From Pelagibius sp. Alg239-R121 (GTDB taxonomy: Bacteria; Pseudomonadota; Alphaproteobacteria; Kiloniellales; Kiloniellaceae), in the NCBI RefSeq assembly GCF_947331435.1, contig NZ_CAMZOF010000006.1, forward strand, positions 310,001 through 374,000: a DNA stretch of 64,000 nt. Reading direction: 5' to 3'. Shown here one piece after another: positions 28,855 through 37,295 of this stretch (positions within the stretch are counted from its first letter, which is position 1; each line of letters opens with the position of its first letter). Under the pieces are notes generated by a model. The model was not told the DNA's origin. It made no database searches and saw only the letters and a list, made by a program, of their open reading frames with translations. Made by a program: the position numbers and the translations under genes.

Positions 28855-30171
28855 GTGGCTGGAAAAGCGAAACAAAAGGCAGAAAACGGCCGCGCTGTGC
28901 GCTGGCTGAAATACCTGGCGCCTGCGCTTTTGCTGCCGGTTGTCGTGGTTGGCGGGCTTTATGCCGGCGCTATCTTCTTGACCGATCCGGCCGATCAAAC
29001 TCCATCGGACGCAAAGGAATCCCCGGCGGCTGGGCAGGAAGCGGAGCTTACCGATCGCGGTACGCCGCAGGTGCCCTCCGAAGCAGTTGCGCCGGAGAGG
29101 GCAGCGATCCCAGGGAAGAAGACCGATAACGGGCCGCTTAATCTGGATAACCTGCGGATTACCGACACCATTGTTCGCGACGGAAGCGGCGGGGAAGAGA
29201 AAGGTTTTCTGCCGGACAACAGTACCTTGCCGACGACCGTTAAGGAAAAACCGAAGGCGGTTGAAGAAACGGTAGTCTCCAAGCCGGCCACGGAACCCAC
29301 TGTCGCGTCGGGTGTGAATCCGTCCGTTGTTGCCGAAGACGAAACCGAGCCCGTAGCGCCGAAGCAAAAAAATGCAGACGGGGCCGTCCCGCCGCTTTGG
29401 CTGAGAAATGCCACGACACCGAAGGCGACCAAGGGGCAACCCATGATCGCCGTGGTGATCGATGACCTCGGCCCGAATTTCAAGAATGCGCACCGTACGA
29501 TTGCCTTGCCGGCGCCTCTGACCCTGGCGTTCCTTCCCTATGCCAATCACCTGGAGGACCTCACCTCGAAAGCGCAGGCGTCGGGTCATGAATTGTTGCT
29601 TCACATGCCGATGGAGCCTGAGGAGAGCAGTCAGAATCCGGGTGAAAACGCACTGCTGACGGGGTTGGAGCCACCGGAGCTAGAGCGACGCTTGACTTGG
29701 AGCTTGGATCGCTTTTCTGGCTACGTCGGCCTGAACAACCACATGGGCAGCAAGTTCACCAAGTCGGAACCCGGCATGCGCCTGGTCATGTCGGAGCTTG
29801 CCAAGCGCGGCCTGCTGTTTCTGGATTCCCGTACCATCGCCGAGAGCCGGGCCGAGGACGCAGCCGCAGCCTTCATGGTGCCCTTTGCACAGCGGGATAT
29901 CTTTATCGACAACGATCACCAGAATCTTGGTTCGATCCGGGCACAGCTTACCCGGCTCGAAGAGCTGGCGCGCCGAAAAGGCTATGCCGTGGCGATCGGG
30001 CACCCCCACAACGGGACGCTTGAGGTGCTGGAGAAATGGCTGCCGGAGGCCGCGAAAAGGGGCTTCGCATTGGTGCCGATCTCAGAAATTGTCAAACAGC
30101 AGCTCCAGCTAGCACGCGCCGGCACTGCTTTATCGACGCCGCAAGCTGGAGACCTGCGTGCCGAACCCTGA
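28855..30171 (+). CDS. Divergent polysaccharide deacetylase family protein
   Basis: A 438-aa membrane-anchored protein. It has one N-terminal transmembrane segment (about residues 21-41), then a long acidic, Pro/Thr-rich linker (to about 190) and a C-terminal domain of the divergent polysaccharide deacetylase family (IAVVIDDLGPNFKNAHRTI, HELLLHMPMEP, NNHMGSKFT, GLLFLDSRT, AIGHPHNGTL). The deacetylase fold and the His/Asp residues in these motifs are visible, but the substrate is not known; relatives are often thought to act in the periplasm on cell-wall or envelope sugars. It starts with GTG 28855 (GGAAAG upstream) and its end overlaps the next gene by 14 bp. Confidence 0.8.
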   Translation: MAGKAKQKAENGRAVRWLKYLAPALLLPVVVVGGLYAGAIFLTDPADQTPSDAKESPAAGQEAELTDRGTPQVPSEAVAPERAAIPGKKTDNGPLNLDNLRITDTIVRDGSGGEEKGFLPDNSTLPTTVKEKPKAVEETVVSKPATEPTVASGVNPSVVAEDETEPVAPKQKNADGAVPPLWLRNATTPKATKGQPMIAVVIDDLGPNFKNAHRTIALPAPLTLAFLPYANHLEDLTSKAQASGHELLLHMPMEPEESSQNPGENALLTGLEPPELERRLTWSLDRFSGYVGLNNHMGSKFTKSEPGMRLVMSELAKRGLLFLDSRTIAESRAEDAAAAFMVPFAQRDIFIDNDHQNLGSIRAQLTRLEELARRKGYAVAIGHPHNGTLEVLEKWLPEAAKRGFALVPISEIVKQQLQLARAGTALSTPQAGDLRAEP

Positions 30172-30757
30172 ACAGGAGGCTTTTTATCTAAGCCGCCTGG
30201 AGGCGATCCTGCGCACCGACACTGAGATCTGGCCCAGCCTGAAACTGGCGCGCGCACTCGCTTTGCCTGACTGGCTTATCGCCAGCGGCGCGATCTATCA
30301 GACCGTTTGGAACGCTTTAACTGGAAAGCCCGCAGGTTACGGCCTGAAGGATATCGATCTGATCTATTTCGACGGTACCGATGTGAGTTGGGAGGTCGAA
30401 GACAAAGCCATCAAACGAGTCGCCGAGGCCTTCGCAGCGGCGGAGATCTCCACGCCGGTCGAGACAAGGAATCAGGCGCGTGTGCATCTTTGGTTCGAGC
30501 AGCGCTTCGGTGCGCCGTACGAAGCCTTGAGCAGTTCCGCAGAGAGCCTGACCCGTTATGCCAGCACGACCCATGCAGTCGGGGTTCGGCTGGAGAGAGA
30601 CGGGCGGATGACCATAGAAGCGCCCTTCGGCCTTACGGACGTCTTCAATCTCGTCCTGCGCCCGAACCCGCATCTGGACAACAAAGGCACCTACGACGAA
30701 AAAGCTGCCCGTTGTGCCGAACTCTGGCCGCAGGTGCAGGTGATCCCTTGGCTCTAA
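30158..30757 (+). CDS. Nucleotidyltransferase family protein
   Basis: A 199-aa protein of the COG3575-type nucleotidyltransferases. The visible core is IASGAIYQTVWNALTG followed by the acidic pair in KDIDLIYFD, which fits a DxD metal site. The target is unknown. It starts with GTG 30158 inside the end of the deacetylase gene, which suggests translational coupling. The C-terminus (DVFNLVLRPNPHLDNKGTYDEKAARC, read in parts) is characteristic of the family. Confidence 0.7.
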   Translation: MPNPEQEAFYLSRLEAILRTDTEIWPSLKLARALALPDWLIASGAIYQTVWNALTGKPAGYGLKDIDLIYFDGTDVSWEVEDKAIKRVAEAFAAAEISTPVETRNQARVHLWFEQRFGAPYEALSSSAESLTRYASTTHAVGVRLERDGRMTIEAPFGLTDVFNLVLRPNPHLDNKGTYDEKAARCAELWPQVQVIPWL

Positions 30758-30878
30758 CCTGCTGAAGCCTCACCGCTTATTGACTGAATGTCACCCGGCC
30801 CGTCTGATCCTACTGTTCGCAGGTGGCGGCCGGTTGCGACAGCCGATAGATCCATTGGATCGGAGGCATCAACGAGAT

Positions 30879-31688
30879 TCAAGCGCCGGTAAATCGTGTG
30901 TCCGGGTCGGCTACCAGAGTTTCGATGAACTTGGAAAACAGCTCACCTTGAGAATTGATGCGCAGCTTGGAGTATACGTTGCGGCGGTGGATCCGGACTG
31001 TTCCGGGAGATATTTCCAGAATACGTCCGACGGCATCAGCCGAATGCCCCTTGAGGGTAAACTCGACGACCTGGCGCTCACGCGGAGTCAGTATGCCCTC
31101 GCCGATATTTGAAAAGGCCGCCTCGACACTCTGATGCAACGACGAGTCCGAAACCTCGCTGTCGATGGTCCCGAACAGAGTTGCCAGATTACTCCAGTGG
31201 CGTAGGCAACTCGCCTGTACGATAGGCCAGAACTTTTGCAGCTGCCGGAATTCTTTGGCCGAAAAGGTCTTTCCCGAACGCATGAGCGAAATGACGACGA
31301 AGGCTTCGCCCGGAAGGGCGATAAAGAACCCGATTTCTTCGGCCAGTCCGGTGCGGGCGTAGTAGCTTCGGAAATACTCCCCCTGAAAGAAACGGTCCGG
31401 GGCCAGGTCGCGGATCCGATAGAGGCCTGGCTCAACACGGTTCGCGCAAGCCAGGAAAAAGGGATCGAGGATGTAAGGCCCTTCCTGATAGTCCTCGACG
31501 AAGACCTTTCGCTTGCTTTGCGGGAAGTCGTCGAACAGGTCCATCGGGCGCGCTGCGCCGAGGTAGCCGAATATGACCGTGTAATCGAATGGCGCTATGC
31601 CCTGACAGGCATTGGACAGATTGGACGCGAAATCATCCGTGCCGATCTTGGAGATCAGGGCGCCCGTCGCCTCAATCCACTTATCCAT
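30879..31688 (-). CDS. LuxR-family transcriptional regulator
   Basis: A 269-aa regulator with a long N-terminal sensing region (about 1-195, no known ligand motif) and a C-terminal GerE/LuxR helix-turn-helix (about 200-260: ILTPRERQVVEFTLKGHS, then ISPGTVRIHRRNVYSKL). ATG 31688 is preferred over ATG 31694: a GAGG six bases upstream fits only the second. It is divergent from the ABC-transporter operon, so it is the obvious candidate regulator of it. No LuxI-type synthase is nearby, and the N-terminus is not clearly an acyl-homoserine lactone domain. Confidence 0.85.
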   Translation of the reverse strand: MDKWIEATGALISKIGTDDFASNLSNACQGIAPFDYTVIFGYLGAARPMDLFDDFPQSKRKVFVEDYQEGPYILDPFFLACANRVEPGLYRIRDLAPDRFFQGEYFRSYYARTGLAEEIGFFIALPGEAFVVISLMRSGKTFSAKEFRQLQKFWPIVQASCLRHWSNLATLFGTIDSEVSDSSLHQSVEAAFSNIGEGILTPRERQVVEFTLKGHSADAVGRILEISPGTVRIHRRNVYSKLRINSQGELFSKFIETLVADPDTRFTGA

Positions 31689-31707
31689 TCCCATCCTCGC
31701 GTATCAC

Positions 31708-31726
31708 AATAGAACTATTAAAAATG
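31708..31726. promoter_or_regulatory. Palindromic operator-like element upstream of the LuxR gene
   Basis: AATAG-AA-CTATT is a 5-bp inverted repeat with a 2-nt spacer, followed by AAAAATG. It lies 20-38 bp upstream of the LuxR start. The same 19 bases occur with two changes at 42620-42638 in front of the LysR gene. Its place just downstream of the candidate -10 element fits a repressor site. Confidence 0.5.
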
Positions 31727-31729
31727 TGG

Positions 31730-31759
31730 TATATACAGCCAAATGGCTTTTCCGTACAA
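31730..31759 (-). promoter_or_regulatory. Candidate promoter of the LuxR gene
   Basis: Read on the minus strand, TTGTAC (31759-31754) and TATATA (31735-31730) are separated by 18 bp. The match to the sigma70 consensus is partial (3/6 and 4/6). The palindromic element begins four bases downstream of the -10. Confidence 0.35.
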
Positions 31760-31808
31760 TTTTTCCCATACAGATAGTATTCATCGAACTGTAAAAAGAT
31801 ACCCATAA

Positions 31809-32930
31809 ATGAACAGTGCGGGATATGGTTCGGGTGCTGCCCCCAAAAATTCAATGATAATTGCAGAGCTGCGGGGCGTCTCGAAACGGTTCGGTGAGGT
31901 CTGCGCAGCAAGTGATCTGAACCTGTCGATCGGAGAGGGTGAATTCCTGTCGTTCCTGGGGCCCTCGGGCTGCGGAAAGACAACTGCATTGCGCATGCTG
32001 GCAGGATTCGAAACGCCGACGGAGGGCGATGTCCTGCTTGACGGCGAGGTGGTCAACAATCTCGACGCGCACGTTCGCCCCGTCAACATGGTGTTCCAGC
32101 ACTACGCACTTTTCCCACATATGACCGTGGCGCAAAACATCGGCTACGGCCTGCGTCAGATCCGGCCCCGCATACCGAAGGCGGCAATCGCGGAGAAAGT
32201 CGGTAAAGCCCTCGCGACAGTCCGGCTGGTCGGTCTCGAAGATCGCCGCATCTGGGAACTGTCCGGCGGGCAGCAGCAGCGCGTTGCACTGGCCCGCGCG
32301 ATCGTGAACGAACCCAAGCTGCTGTTGCTGGACGAACCGATGGCGGCGCTGGACAGAAAGCTGCGCAAGGAGATGCAGATCGAGCTGCAGAACCTGCAAC
32401 GCCAACTGGGCATTACCTTTGTGCTGGTGACGCATGATCAGGAAGAGGCGCTTTCGATGAGCGACCGGATCTGCATCATGCGCGACGGAAAAATCATTCA
32501 GATCGGCAGTCCCCAGGAACTCTATGACCGCCCGCGAAACCGCTATGTGGCCGGGTTTGTGGGGACGTCGAACTTCTTCGATGGCAAGGTTACGGGAGCA
32601 TCGCAAGACCTGACTTCGGTTTTGCTTCAAAACGGTGCCGAGGTGACCGGCCGAGCCATGGCAGAGGTGAGCGTCGGGCAGGAGATTTGTATCAGCGTGC
32701 GCCCTGAGCAGATCAGACTGTGCAGAGACGGCGAAGGGGAATCCGTCGTCGTCTTGAACCGGATCTTCCTTGGCGAACACACCGAATACCTCGTGATGCA
32801 CGAAACGCTTGGCGAGTTTCTTGTCCTTTCACCAAGACAATCGGAACTGAACGACGGCCCCTTCAATACAGGCGATGCGCTTTCGGCGGCATGGGATGTC
32901 AGTGCCGCGCTCGTCCTGGACCGCAATTAA
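31809..32930 (+). CDS. ABC transporter ATP-binding protein, spermidine/putrescine type
   Basis: ATPase that drives import by the transporter encoded by the next three genes. The 373-aa protein has Walker A GPSGCGKTT, signature LSGGQQQRVALARA, Walker B LLLLDEPMAALD, the switch His in VTHDQEEAL, and a C-terminal TOBE domain (about 280-370) as in PotA. Start is ATG 31809 or 31854; neither has a strong ribosome-binding site. The polyamine-type assignment comes from the family (PotA/PotG/CysA class) and from the neighbours; the actual substrate could be another small amine or organic compound. Confidence 0.9.
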   Translation: MNSAGYGSGAAPKNSMIIAELRGVSKRFGEVCAASDLNLSIGEGEFLSFLGPSGCGKTTALRMLAGFETPTEGDVLLDGEVVNNLDAHVRPVNMVFQHYALFPHMTVAQNIGYGLRQIRPRIPKAAIAEKVGKALATVRLVGLEDRRIWELSGGQQQRVALARAIVNEPKLLLLDEPMAALDRKLRKEMQIELQNLQRQLGITFVLVTHDQEEALSMSDRICIMRDGKIIQIGSPQELYDRPRNRYVAGFVGTSNFFDGKVTGASQDLTSVLLQNGAEVTGRAMAEVSVGQEICISVRPEQIRLCRDGEGESVVVLNRIFLGEHTEYLVMHETLGEFLVLSPRQSELNDGPFNTGDALSAAWDVSAALVLDRN

Positions 32931-32962
32931 AAAGGTGTCACCAACCCTCAGGGAGAAGAGAA

Positions 32963-34123
32963 ATGGTTAAAAAAAATGACTACATCTCAAAACAGAAATT
33001 CATTGATGAGCTCTACCGCTACAAGCGCGGATCCGTCACACGCCGCCACTTTCTGAATGTGACCGGACTAGGCGCTGCAACCGCGGTCCTGGGAACTGCC
33101 GTTCCGGGTCTGCGTTCGCGTCCCGCATTCGCCGCGGGCGATATTGGGGACCGGGTCATTCTGGCGACCTGGCCGAATTACCATGACCCGGACAACTTCG
33201 ATGCCTTCACGGAAGCCACCGGCGCCGCCGTTCAAGTCAACGTTTTCGGCTCCAACGAAGAAATGCTGGCCAAGCTTCAGGCCGGAGGCAGCGGCTGGGA
33301 CGTCTACGTGCCCACCAACTACACCATCACGACCTATGTCGCAGAAGGCTTGATCGAGCCGTTGGATACCGCCCGCTTACCCAACTACGACGCGTCGGCT
33401 TACGACCCTCGTTTTTCGGACGCCGGATCGGTGGACGGGACACTCTATGCCGTGCCCAAAAACTGGGGAACCACGGGCTTTGCCGTCAACACCTCCAAGA
33501 CCGGTGGCCGCGCAATGAAATCCTGGAAAGACTTCTGGGATATCACGAAAGAGGATTTTTCCGGCCGCACCATGGTGCATGATTACCAGCTGACCACGAT
33601 TGGCAACGCGCTGAAATACTTCGGGTATTCCTTCAATTCGATCGATGAAAAGGAACTGGCGGAAGCCGAAAAACTTTTGATCGATGCCAAGCCGCATCTC
33701 TTTGCTATCTCATCGGACTATCAGCCGTCCATGCGCAACGGCGACGCCTGGATGACCATGTGCTGGACCGGTGACGGCAAACAGCTGAACGTGGATATTC
33801 CCGAGATCGACTATGTGCTGGGTGTCGAGGGCGGTGAGCTCTGGAGTGACTACTACGCCATTCCAAAAGGTGCGCCGCATACGGACGCGGCCTATGCGCT
33901 GATCAACTTCCTGCTGAATCCGGAAATCAACGCCAAGGAAGTCCTGGCGCATGGCTATCCGTCAGCGGATGCGCACACCAACAAACTGTTGCCGGAAACG
34001 CTCCTGAACGATCCGATCCTCTATCCGGCCCAAGAACTGTTGAGTGCGCTGGAGTTTGGCGCTGCGGCGACTCTGACCGATCCGAACCGTGCCGAGTTGA
34101 TGGCGCGCTTCAAGTCGGCCTGA
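32963..34123 (+). CDS. Periplasmic substrate-binding protein, PotD/PotF type, Tat signal
   Basis: Solute receptor of the ABC importer, 386 aa. ATG 32963 has AGGGAGAAGAG upstream. The N-terminus has a twin-arginine motif (T-R-R-H-F-L, Arg27-Arg28), a hydrophobic stretch and an Ala-x-Ala cleavage site (PAFAAG), so it is probably exported folded by the Tat route. The mature part resembles extracellular solute-binding proteins of the spermidine/putrescine group (LATWPNYHDPDNFDAFTEATGA, LQAGGSGWDVYVPTNYT, each read in parts). I cannot confirm the polyamine-binding residues, so the ligand is open. Confidence 0.88.
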   Translation: MVKKNDYISKQKFIDELYRYKRGSVTRRHFLNVTGLGAATAVLGTAVPGLRSRPAFAAGDIGDRVILATWPNYHDPDNFDAFTEATGAAVQVNVFGSNEEMLAKLQAGGSGWDVYVPTNYTITTYVAEGLIEPLDTARLPNYDASAYDPRFSDAGSVDGTLYAVPKNWGTTGFAVNTSKTGGRAMKSWKDFWDITKEDFSGRTMVHDYQLTTIGNALKYFGYSFNSIDEKELAEAEKLLIDAKPHLFAISSDYQPSMRNGDAWMTMCWTGDGKQLNVDIPEIDYVLGVEGGELWSDYYAIPKGAPHTDAAYALINFLLNPEINAKEVLAHGYPSADAHTNKLLPETLLNDPILYPAQELLSALEFGAAATLTDPNRAELMARFKSA

Positions 34124-34145
34124 TCAAGAGACGGATGAGAACACC

Positions 34146-34997
34146 GTGACTCACGGAACACGCAACCTGTTGCTCCTGGCACCTGCCGGCACCTGGTTTC
34201 TGGTAATGCTCTTATTGCCGCTGACGGTTGTTCTCATCTTCAGCTTTGGCGAACGGGGGACGTCCGGCGGCTACGCCCCCGCATTCGTCCTGGATCAATA
34301 TGCCAACCTTCCGGCACGCTGGACGGCGTTCAAAAACACCCTGACGCTGGCGCCGATCGGCACGCTGGCGTCTCTGGTGATAGCCTACCCCTTGGCCTAT
34401 TACCTTGCCGTCAAGGTCGATCCGAAATGGAAAACGACCCTGCTTGTGCTGGTGATCGTGCCGTTCTGGACGTCCATCCTGATTCGCAGTTACGCATGGA
34501 TATTCCTGTTGGGCGGGCGCGGGTTACCCGCTCTGCTGGACTGGGTCGGTATTGAGGATGTCCGTCTGATCAACACGCCCTTTTCCGTACTTGTCGGGAT
34601 TATCTACGGTTACCTGCCGCTCATGGTGTTCCCGATCTTCGTCAGCCTTGACCGGCTTGATAAACGTCTGCTCGAGGCTTCATCGGACCTTGGGGCAAAA
34701 CCCTGGCGCACCTTCCTGCAAGTCACCTTGCCGCTGTCGGTCCCCGGTGTCGCGACAGGCTGTATGCTGGTCTTCATTCTGCTGATGGGTGAATTCCTGA
34801 TCCCGGCGCTGTTGGGCGGCGGTAAGGTTTTCTTCGTCGGCAATGCCCTGGTCGATCTGTTCCTGCAATCCCGTAACTGGGCCTATGGTTCGGCGGTCGC
34901 CGTCGCCCTTGTGGTGGTCATGCTGATCACCGTCACCATCTACATGCGGTTTATCAATCGTCTCGGCGTAAACCGTGAAGACGTTTCGATGGTGTAG
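34146..34997 (+). CDS. ABC transporter permease, PotB/PotH type
   Basis: First membrane subunit of the importer, 283 aa with about six transmembrane segments. The EAA loop that contacts the ATPase is visible as LLEASSDLGAKPWRTFLQVTLP. It starts with GTG 34146, 22 bp after the binding-protein gene. Typical of the binding-protein-dependent transport inner-membrane family. Confidence 0.9.
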   Translation: MTHGTRNLLLLAPAGTWFLVMLLLPLTVVLIFSFGERGTSGGYAPAFVLDQYANLPARWTAFKNTLTLAPIGTLASLVIAYPLAYYLAVKVDPKWKTTLLVLVIVPFWTSILIRSYAWIFLLGGRGLPALLDWVGIEDVRLINTPFSVLVGIIYGYLPLMVFPIFVSLDRLDKRLLEASSDLGAKPWRTFLQVTLPLSVPGVATGCMLVFILLMGEFLIPALLGGGKVFFVGNALVDLFLQSRNWAYGSAVAVALVVVMLITVTIYMRFINRLGVNREDVSMV

Positions 34998-35007
34998 GGG
35001 GGAACCG

Positions 35008-35826
35008 ATGAAGCTCTACGCCGTTTTCGTCTATCTGTTCCTCTATATTCCTGTGGGCGTCATCGCGCTGTTCAGTTTCAACGCCGGCCGTCACGCGAGC
35101 CAGCTGCAGGGGTTTTCTCCGAAATGGTACGGCAAGGCCCTGTCCAATCCCTTCGTGATGGATGCCCTGGAAACCAGTCTGATCGTCGCCTTCGTGTCCG
35201 CGTTTTTGGCGAGCCTTTTCGGCACGATGGCGGCCGTGGCGCTGCAGGGCATCAAGGGACCGCTGCGCAAAACCTTTGATTTGCTGATCTACGTGGCCGT
35301 CATGATTCCGGGGATCGTCATTGGAATCGCAACGCTGATCGGCCTGGTGACGGTCTTCGATCTTTTGAACCCGTTGCTCGCCGCTCTCTGGCCGGACGGT
35401 GCCACTCCGCCCAGTCTCCACATGGGGATGGGTTCGCTGATCGCCGCGCATGCCATGTTCCTGATGGCCCTTGTGATCATCATCGTCCGGGCGCGTCTCG
35501 CGGGCATGGACCGATCGCTGACCGAAGCATCTTCGGATCTTTACGCCACACCATTCGGAACTTTTCGGCAGGTGACCCTGCCGCTGATCTTTCCGGCGGT
35601 TCTGGCCGGATTTTTGCTGTGTTTCACCTTCAGCTTTGACGACTTCATCATCGCCTTCTTCGTCGCAGGTTCCGAAACGACGCTCCCAATCTATGTGTTC
35701 TCATCGATACGACGCGGTGTGACGCCCGAAATCAACGCGATCGGCACCATGGTTCTGGCCGTGTCGCTTGTCACCCTTGCCATGGCCCAAATCCTTCTAC
35801 GCCGTGGGGGACGTACACCCAAATGA
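35008..35826 (+). CDS. ABC transporter permease, PotC/PotI type
   Basis: Second membrane subunit, 272 aa, six predicted membrane segments, EAA loop in LTEASSDLYATPFGTFRQVTLP, and the FSFDDFIIAFF segment shared by PotC-like proteins. I use ATG 35008 (AGGGGGGAACCG upstream); the frame opens 33 bp earlier, inside the first permease gene. It lies 10 bp after the first permease gene and overlaps the dehydrogenase gene by 4 bp. Confidence 0.9.
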   Translation: MKLYAVFVYLFLYIPVGVIALFSFNAGRHASQLQGFSPKWYGKALSNPFVMDALETSLIVAFVSAFLASLFGTMAAVALQGIKGPLRKTFDLLIYVAVMIPGIVIGIATLIGLVTVFDLLNPLLAALWPDGATPPSLHMGMGSLIAAHAMFLMALVIIIVRARLAGMDRSLTEASSDLYATPFGTFRQVTLPLIFPAVLAGFLLCFTFSFDDFIIAFFVAGSETTLPIYVFSSIRRGVTPEINAIGTMVLAVSLVTLAMAQILLRRGGRTPK

Positions 35827-36620
35827 ACCTCGCGCAAACCGGACTCAAACATGGCTTCGGTCCCCTGTTGCAGGGCAAGGTCGCGCTCGTGACCGGCGCC
35901 GGATCGGGTATCGGACGGGCAGGGGCGATGGCAATGGCCAGAGAGGGAGCACAGGTCGTGGTTACCGATCTGGACGGCGCAAAGGCCGCTTTAGTTGCCG
36001 GTGAGCTGATCGGTGAAGGTCACGGTGCGGTTTCGGAGGGCCTGGACGTCACCGACGATGCTGCAATGCGTGCTGTCGTCGACCGTACGGTCGAAACTCT
36101 GGGACGTCTGGATATTCTGCACTCCCATGCCGGCTATCAGGCCGAAGGTGACCTTGAACAGGTTTCACTGGAGGATATGGATAGGTCTTGGCTGATAAAT
36201 GTTCGATCGCATTTCATCGCGGCCCGCGCGGCTGTCGGGCATATGAAAGCCCGAGGCGGGGGCAGCATCATCATCACCTCGTCCAATTCGGGCGTGCAGT
36301 ACGACCGGGAGATGATTGCCTACGCCACGACCAAGCACGCGACCGTGGCAATGACCCGACAGATGGCCGCCGATTACGCCAAGTACAACGTCCGGTTCAA
36401 CACGCTCTGTCCCGGCTTCATTGACACACCGTTCAATGCGGGCTTCGAAAAGCAGATGGGCGGACGGGACGGTCTTGAAAATTACATCGCACAGAGCATT
36501 CCCATGGGGCGGTTCGGCACCACGGATGAGATCGCGAATTCGATTCTGTTCCTGGCATCGGACATGTCGTCCTTCATGACCGGGCATGCACTGGTCATCG
36601 ACGGCGGGGAATGCATTTGA
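35823..36620 (+). CDS. Short-chain dehydrogenase/reductase at the end of the ABC operon
   Basis: NAD(P)-dependent oxidoreductase of 265 aa. It has the cofactor loop TGAGSGIG (about residues 24-31), catalytic Ser in ITSSNSG, Tyr and Lys in YATTK, and the C-terminal GHALVIDGGECI. The usual NNAG motif reads HSHAG, an unusual variant. The acidic residue after the second strand (VVVTDLDGA) suggests NAD preference. Its ATG overlaps the permease stop (ATGA), so it is translated with the transporter and probably oxidises the imported compound or a product of it. Substrate unknown. Confidence 0.85.
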   Translation: MNLAQTGLKHGFGPLLQGKVALVTGAGSGIGRAGAMAMAREGAQVVVTDLDGAKAALVAGELIGEGHGAVSEGLDVTDDAAMRAVVDRTVETLGRLDILHSHAGYQAEGDLEQVSLEDMDRSWLINVRSHFIAARAAVGHMKARGGGSIIITSSNSGVQYDREMIAYATTKHATVAMTRQMAADYAKYNVRFNTLCPGFIDTPFNAGFEKQMGGRDGLENYIAQSIPMGRFGTTDEIANSILFLASDMSSFMTGHALVIDGGECI

Positions 36621-36830
36621 TCCAGTAGGAACCCGTGTGTTCAAACGGACGTATGATTCAACCTTCAAAAGTTCCCGCAGATTATGCCGCAGTTTTTTTT
36701 GAGGCATGTCGCAACAGACCGGCACACGATGCCGCAGAGAATCAAAGCTGGAGCCGTTTGCGTTTCGGTTCCTTCACGAAAAACGCAAATTTTCCCGCAA
36801 AATTAACGGCTGCAGCGCAACCTGCAGACG

Positions 36831-37025
36831 TCAATCCAGTTTGTGGCCGAAGGCGCGCATGGCCTTGTCGCGATGCTGCAGTTCTTCTTTTGCCGCACCG
36901 ACAGTTTCGACCATCCGAAGTTTGCCTTTCCGGTCGCGCAGGCGCGTGAACTGTTTCAATTCCCGGACTTTCGCTCTCATAGCGCCGCGTTCGCGGCCGG
37001 TCAGCCTTTGAAGATCTTCCGTCAT
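36831..37025 (-). CDS. Possible small basic protein, unknown
   Basis: A 64-residue frame (MTEDLQRLTGRERGAMRAK at the start) with many Arg and Lys and a predicted helical character. AAGGA lies 8 bp upstream of its ATG at 37025. I recognise no family and it may be a chance frame. If real, it is transcribed away from the hairpin cluster at 37054-37140, which would then be its upstream region. Confidence 0.3.
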   Translation of the reverse strand: MTEDLQRLTGRERGAMRAKVRELKQFTRLRDRKGKLRMVETVGAAKEELQHRDKAMRAFGHKLD

Positions 37026-37053
37026 ATCCGTCGTCCTTGAGTCTGATCGCCTT

Positions 37054-37140
37054 TCACTGATCCAGTGAGAGGCGCGAATCAGCCTCTCTGATCAATTAAT
37101 TAGAGGACGAATCACGTCCTTGATTGTTTCAATCAAGGAC
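37054..37140. repeat. Three consecutive inverted repeats
   Basis: TCACTG-ATC-CAGTGA (37054-37068, 6-bp arms), GAGAGGC-8 nt-GCCTCTC (37067-37088, 7-bp arms, overlapping the first by two bases) and GTCCTTGATTG-TTT-CAATCAAGGAC (37116-37140, 11-bp perfect arms). The second can also pair its CCTCT with AGAGG at 37102-37106, so alternative folds exist. No T-run follows the last stem, so a simple terminator on the plus strand is unlikely. Confidence 0.75.
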
Positions 37141-37295
37141 GATCGCGCTCTTAGCAATTTGTCCGACTTGCTGACCAGGAGTTTACACCCCTTTGGGCTT
37201 CGCGCCTTGAGACAAATCAATCACGCTTGTCCAGTTTTTGGGTTCAAGCGATCATTGACAGTGATTGTGGATGTGATTGAACAGACGAGGGCGCG

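Larger units (their letters stand above)
36621..37295. other. Intergenic region with a hairpin cluster before the PPK2 gene
   Basis: 675 bp. The first part (36621-36830) is AT-richer and has no supported gene. A possible small gene lies on the minus strand (36831-37025, listed separately). 37054-37140 contains three consecutive inverted repeats (listed separately). The rest leads to the PPK2 start; no clear sigma70 promoter was seen. Confidence 0.5.

Noticed and set aside
28717-29604. 295-codon minus-strand frame opposite the deacetylase gene
   Set aside because: Antisense shadow, Arg/Gly-rich, no family.
30879-31688. Quorum-sensing receptor
   Set aside because: The HTH is LuxR-type, but there is no LuxI-type gene nearby and no clear acyl-homoserine-lactone-binding signature.
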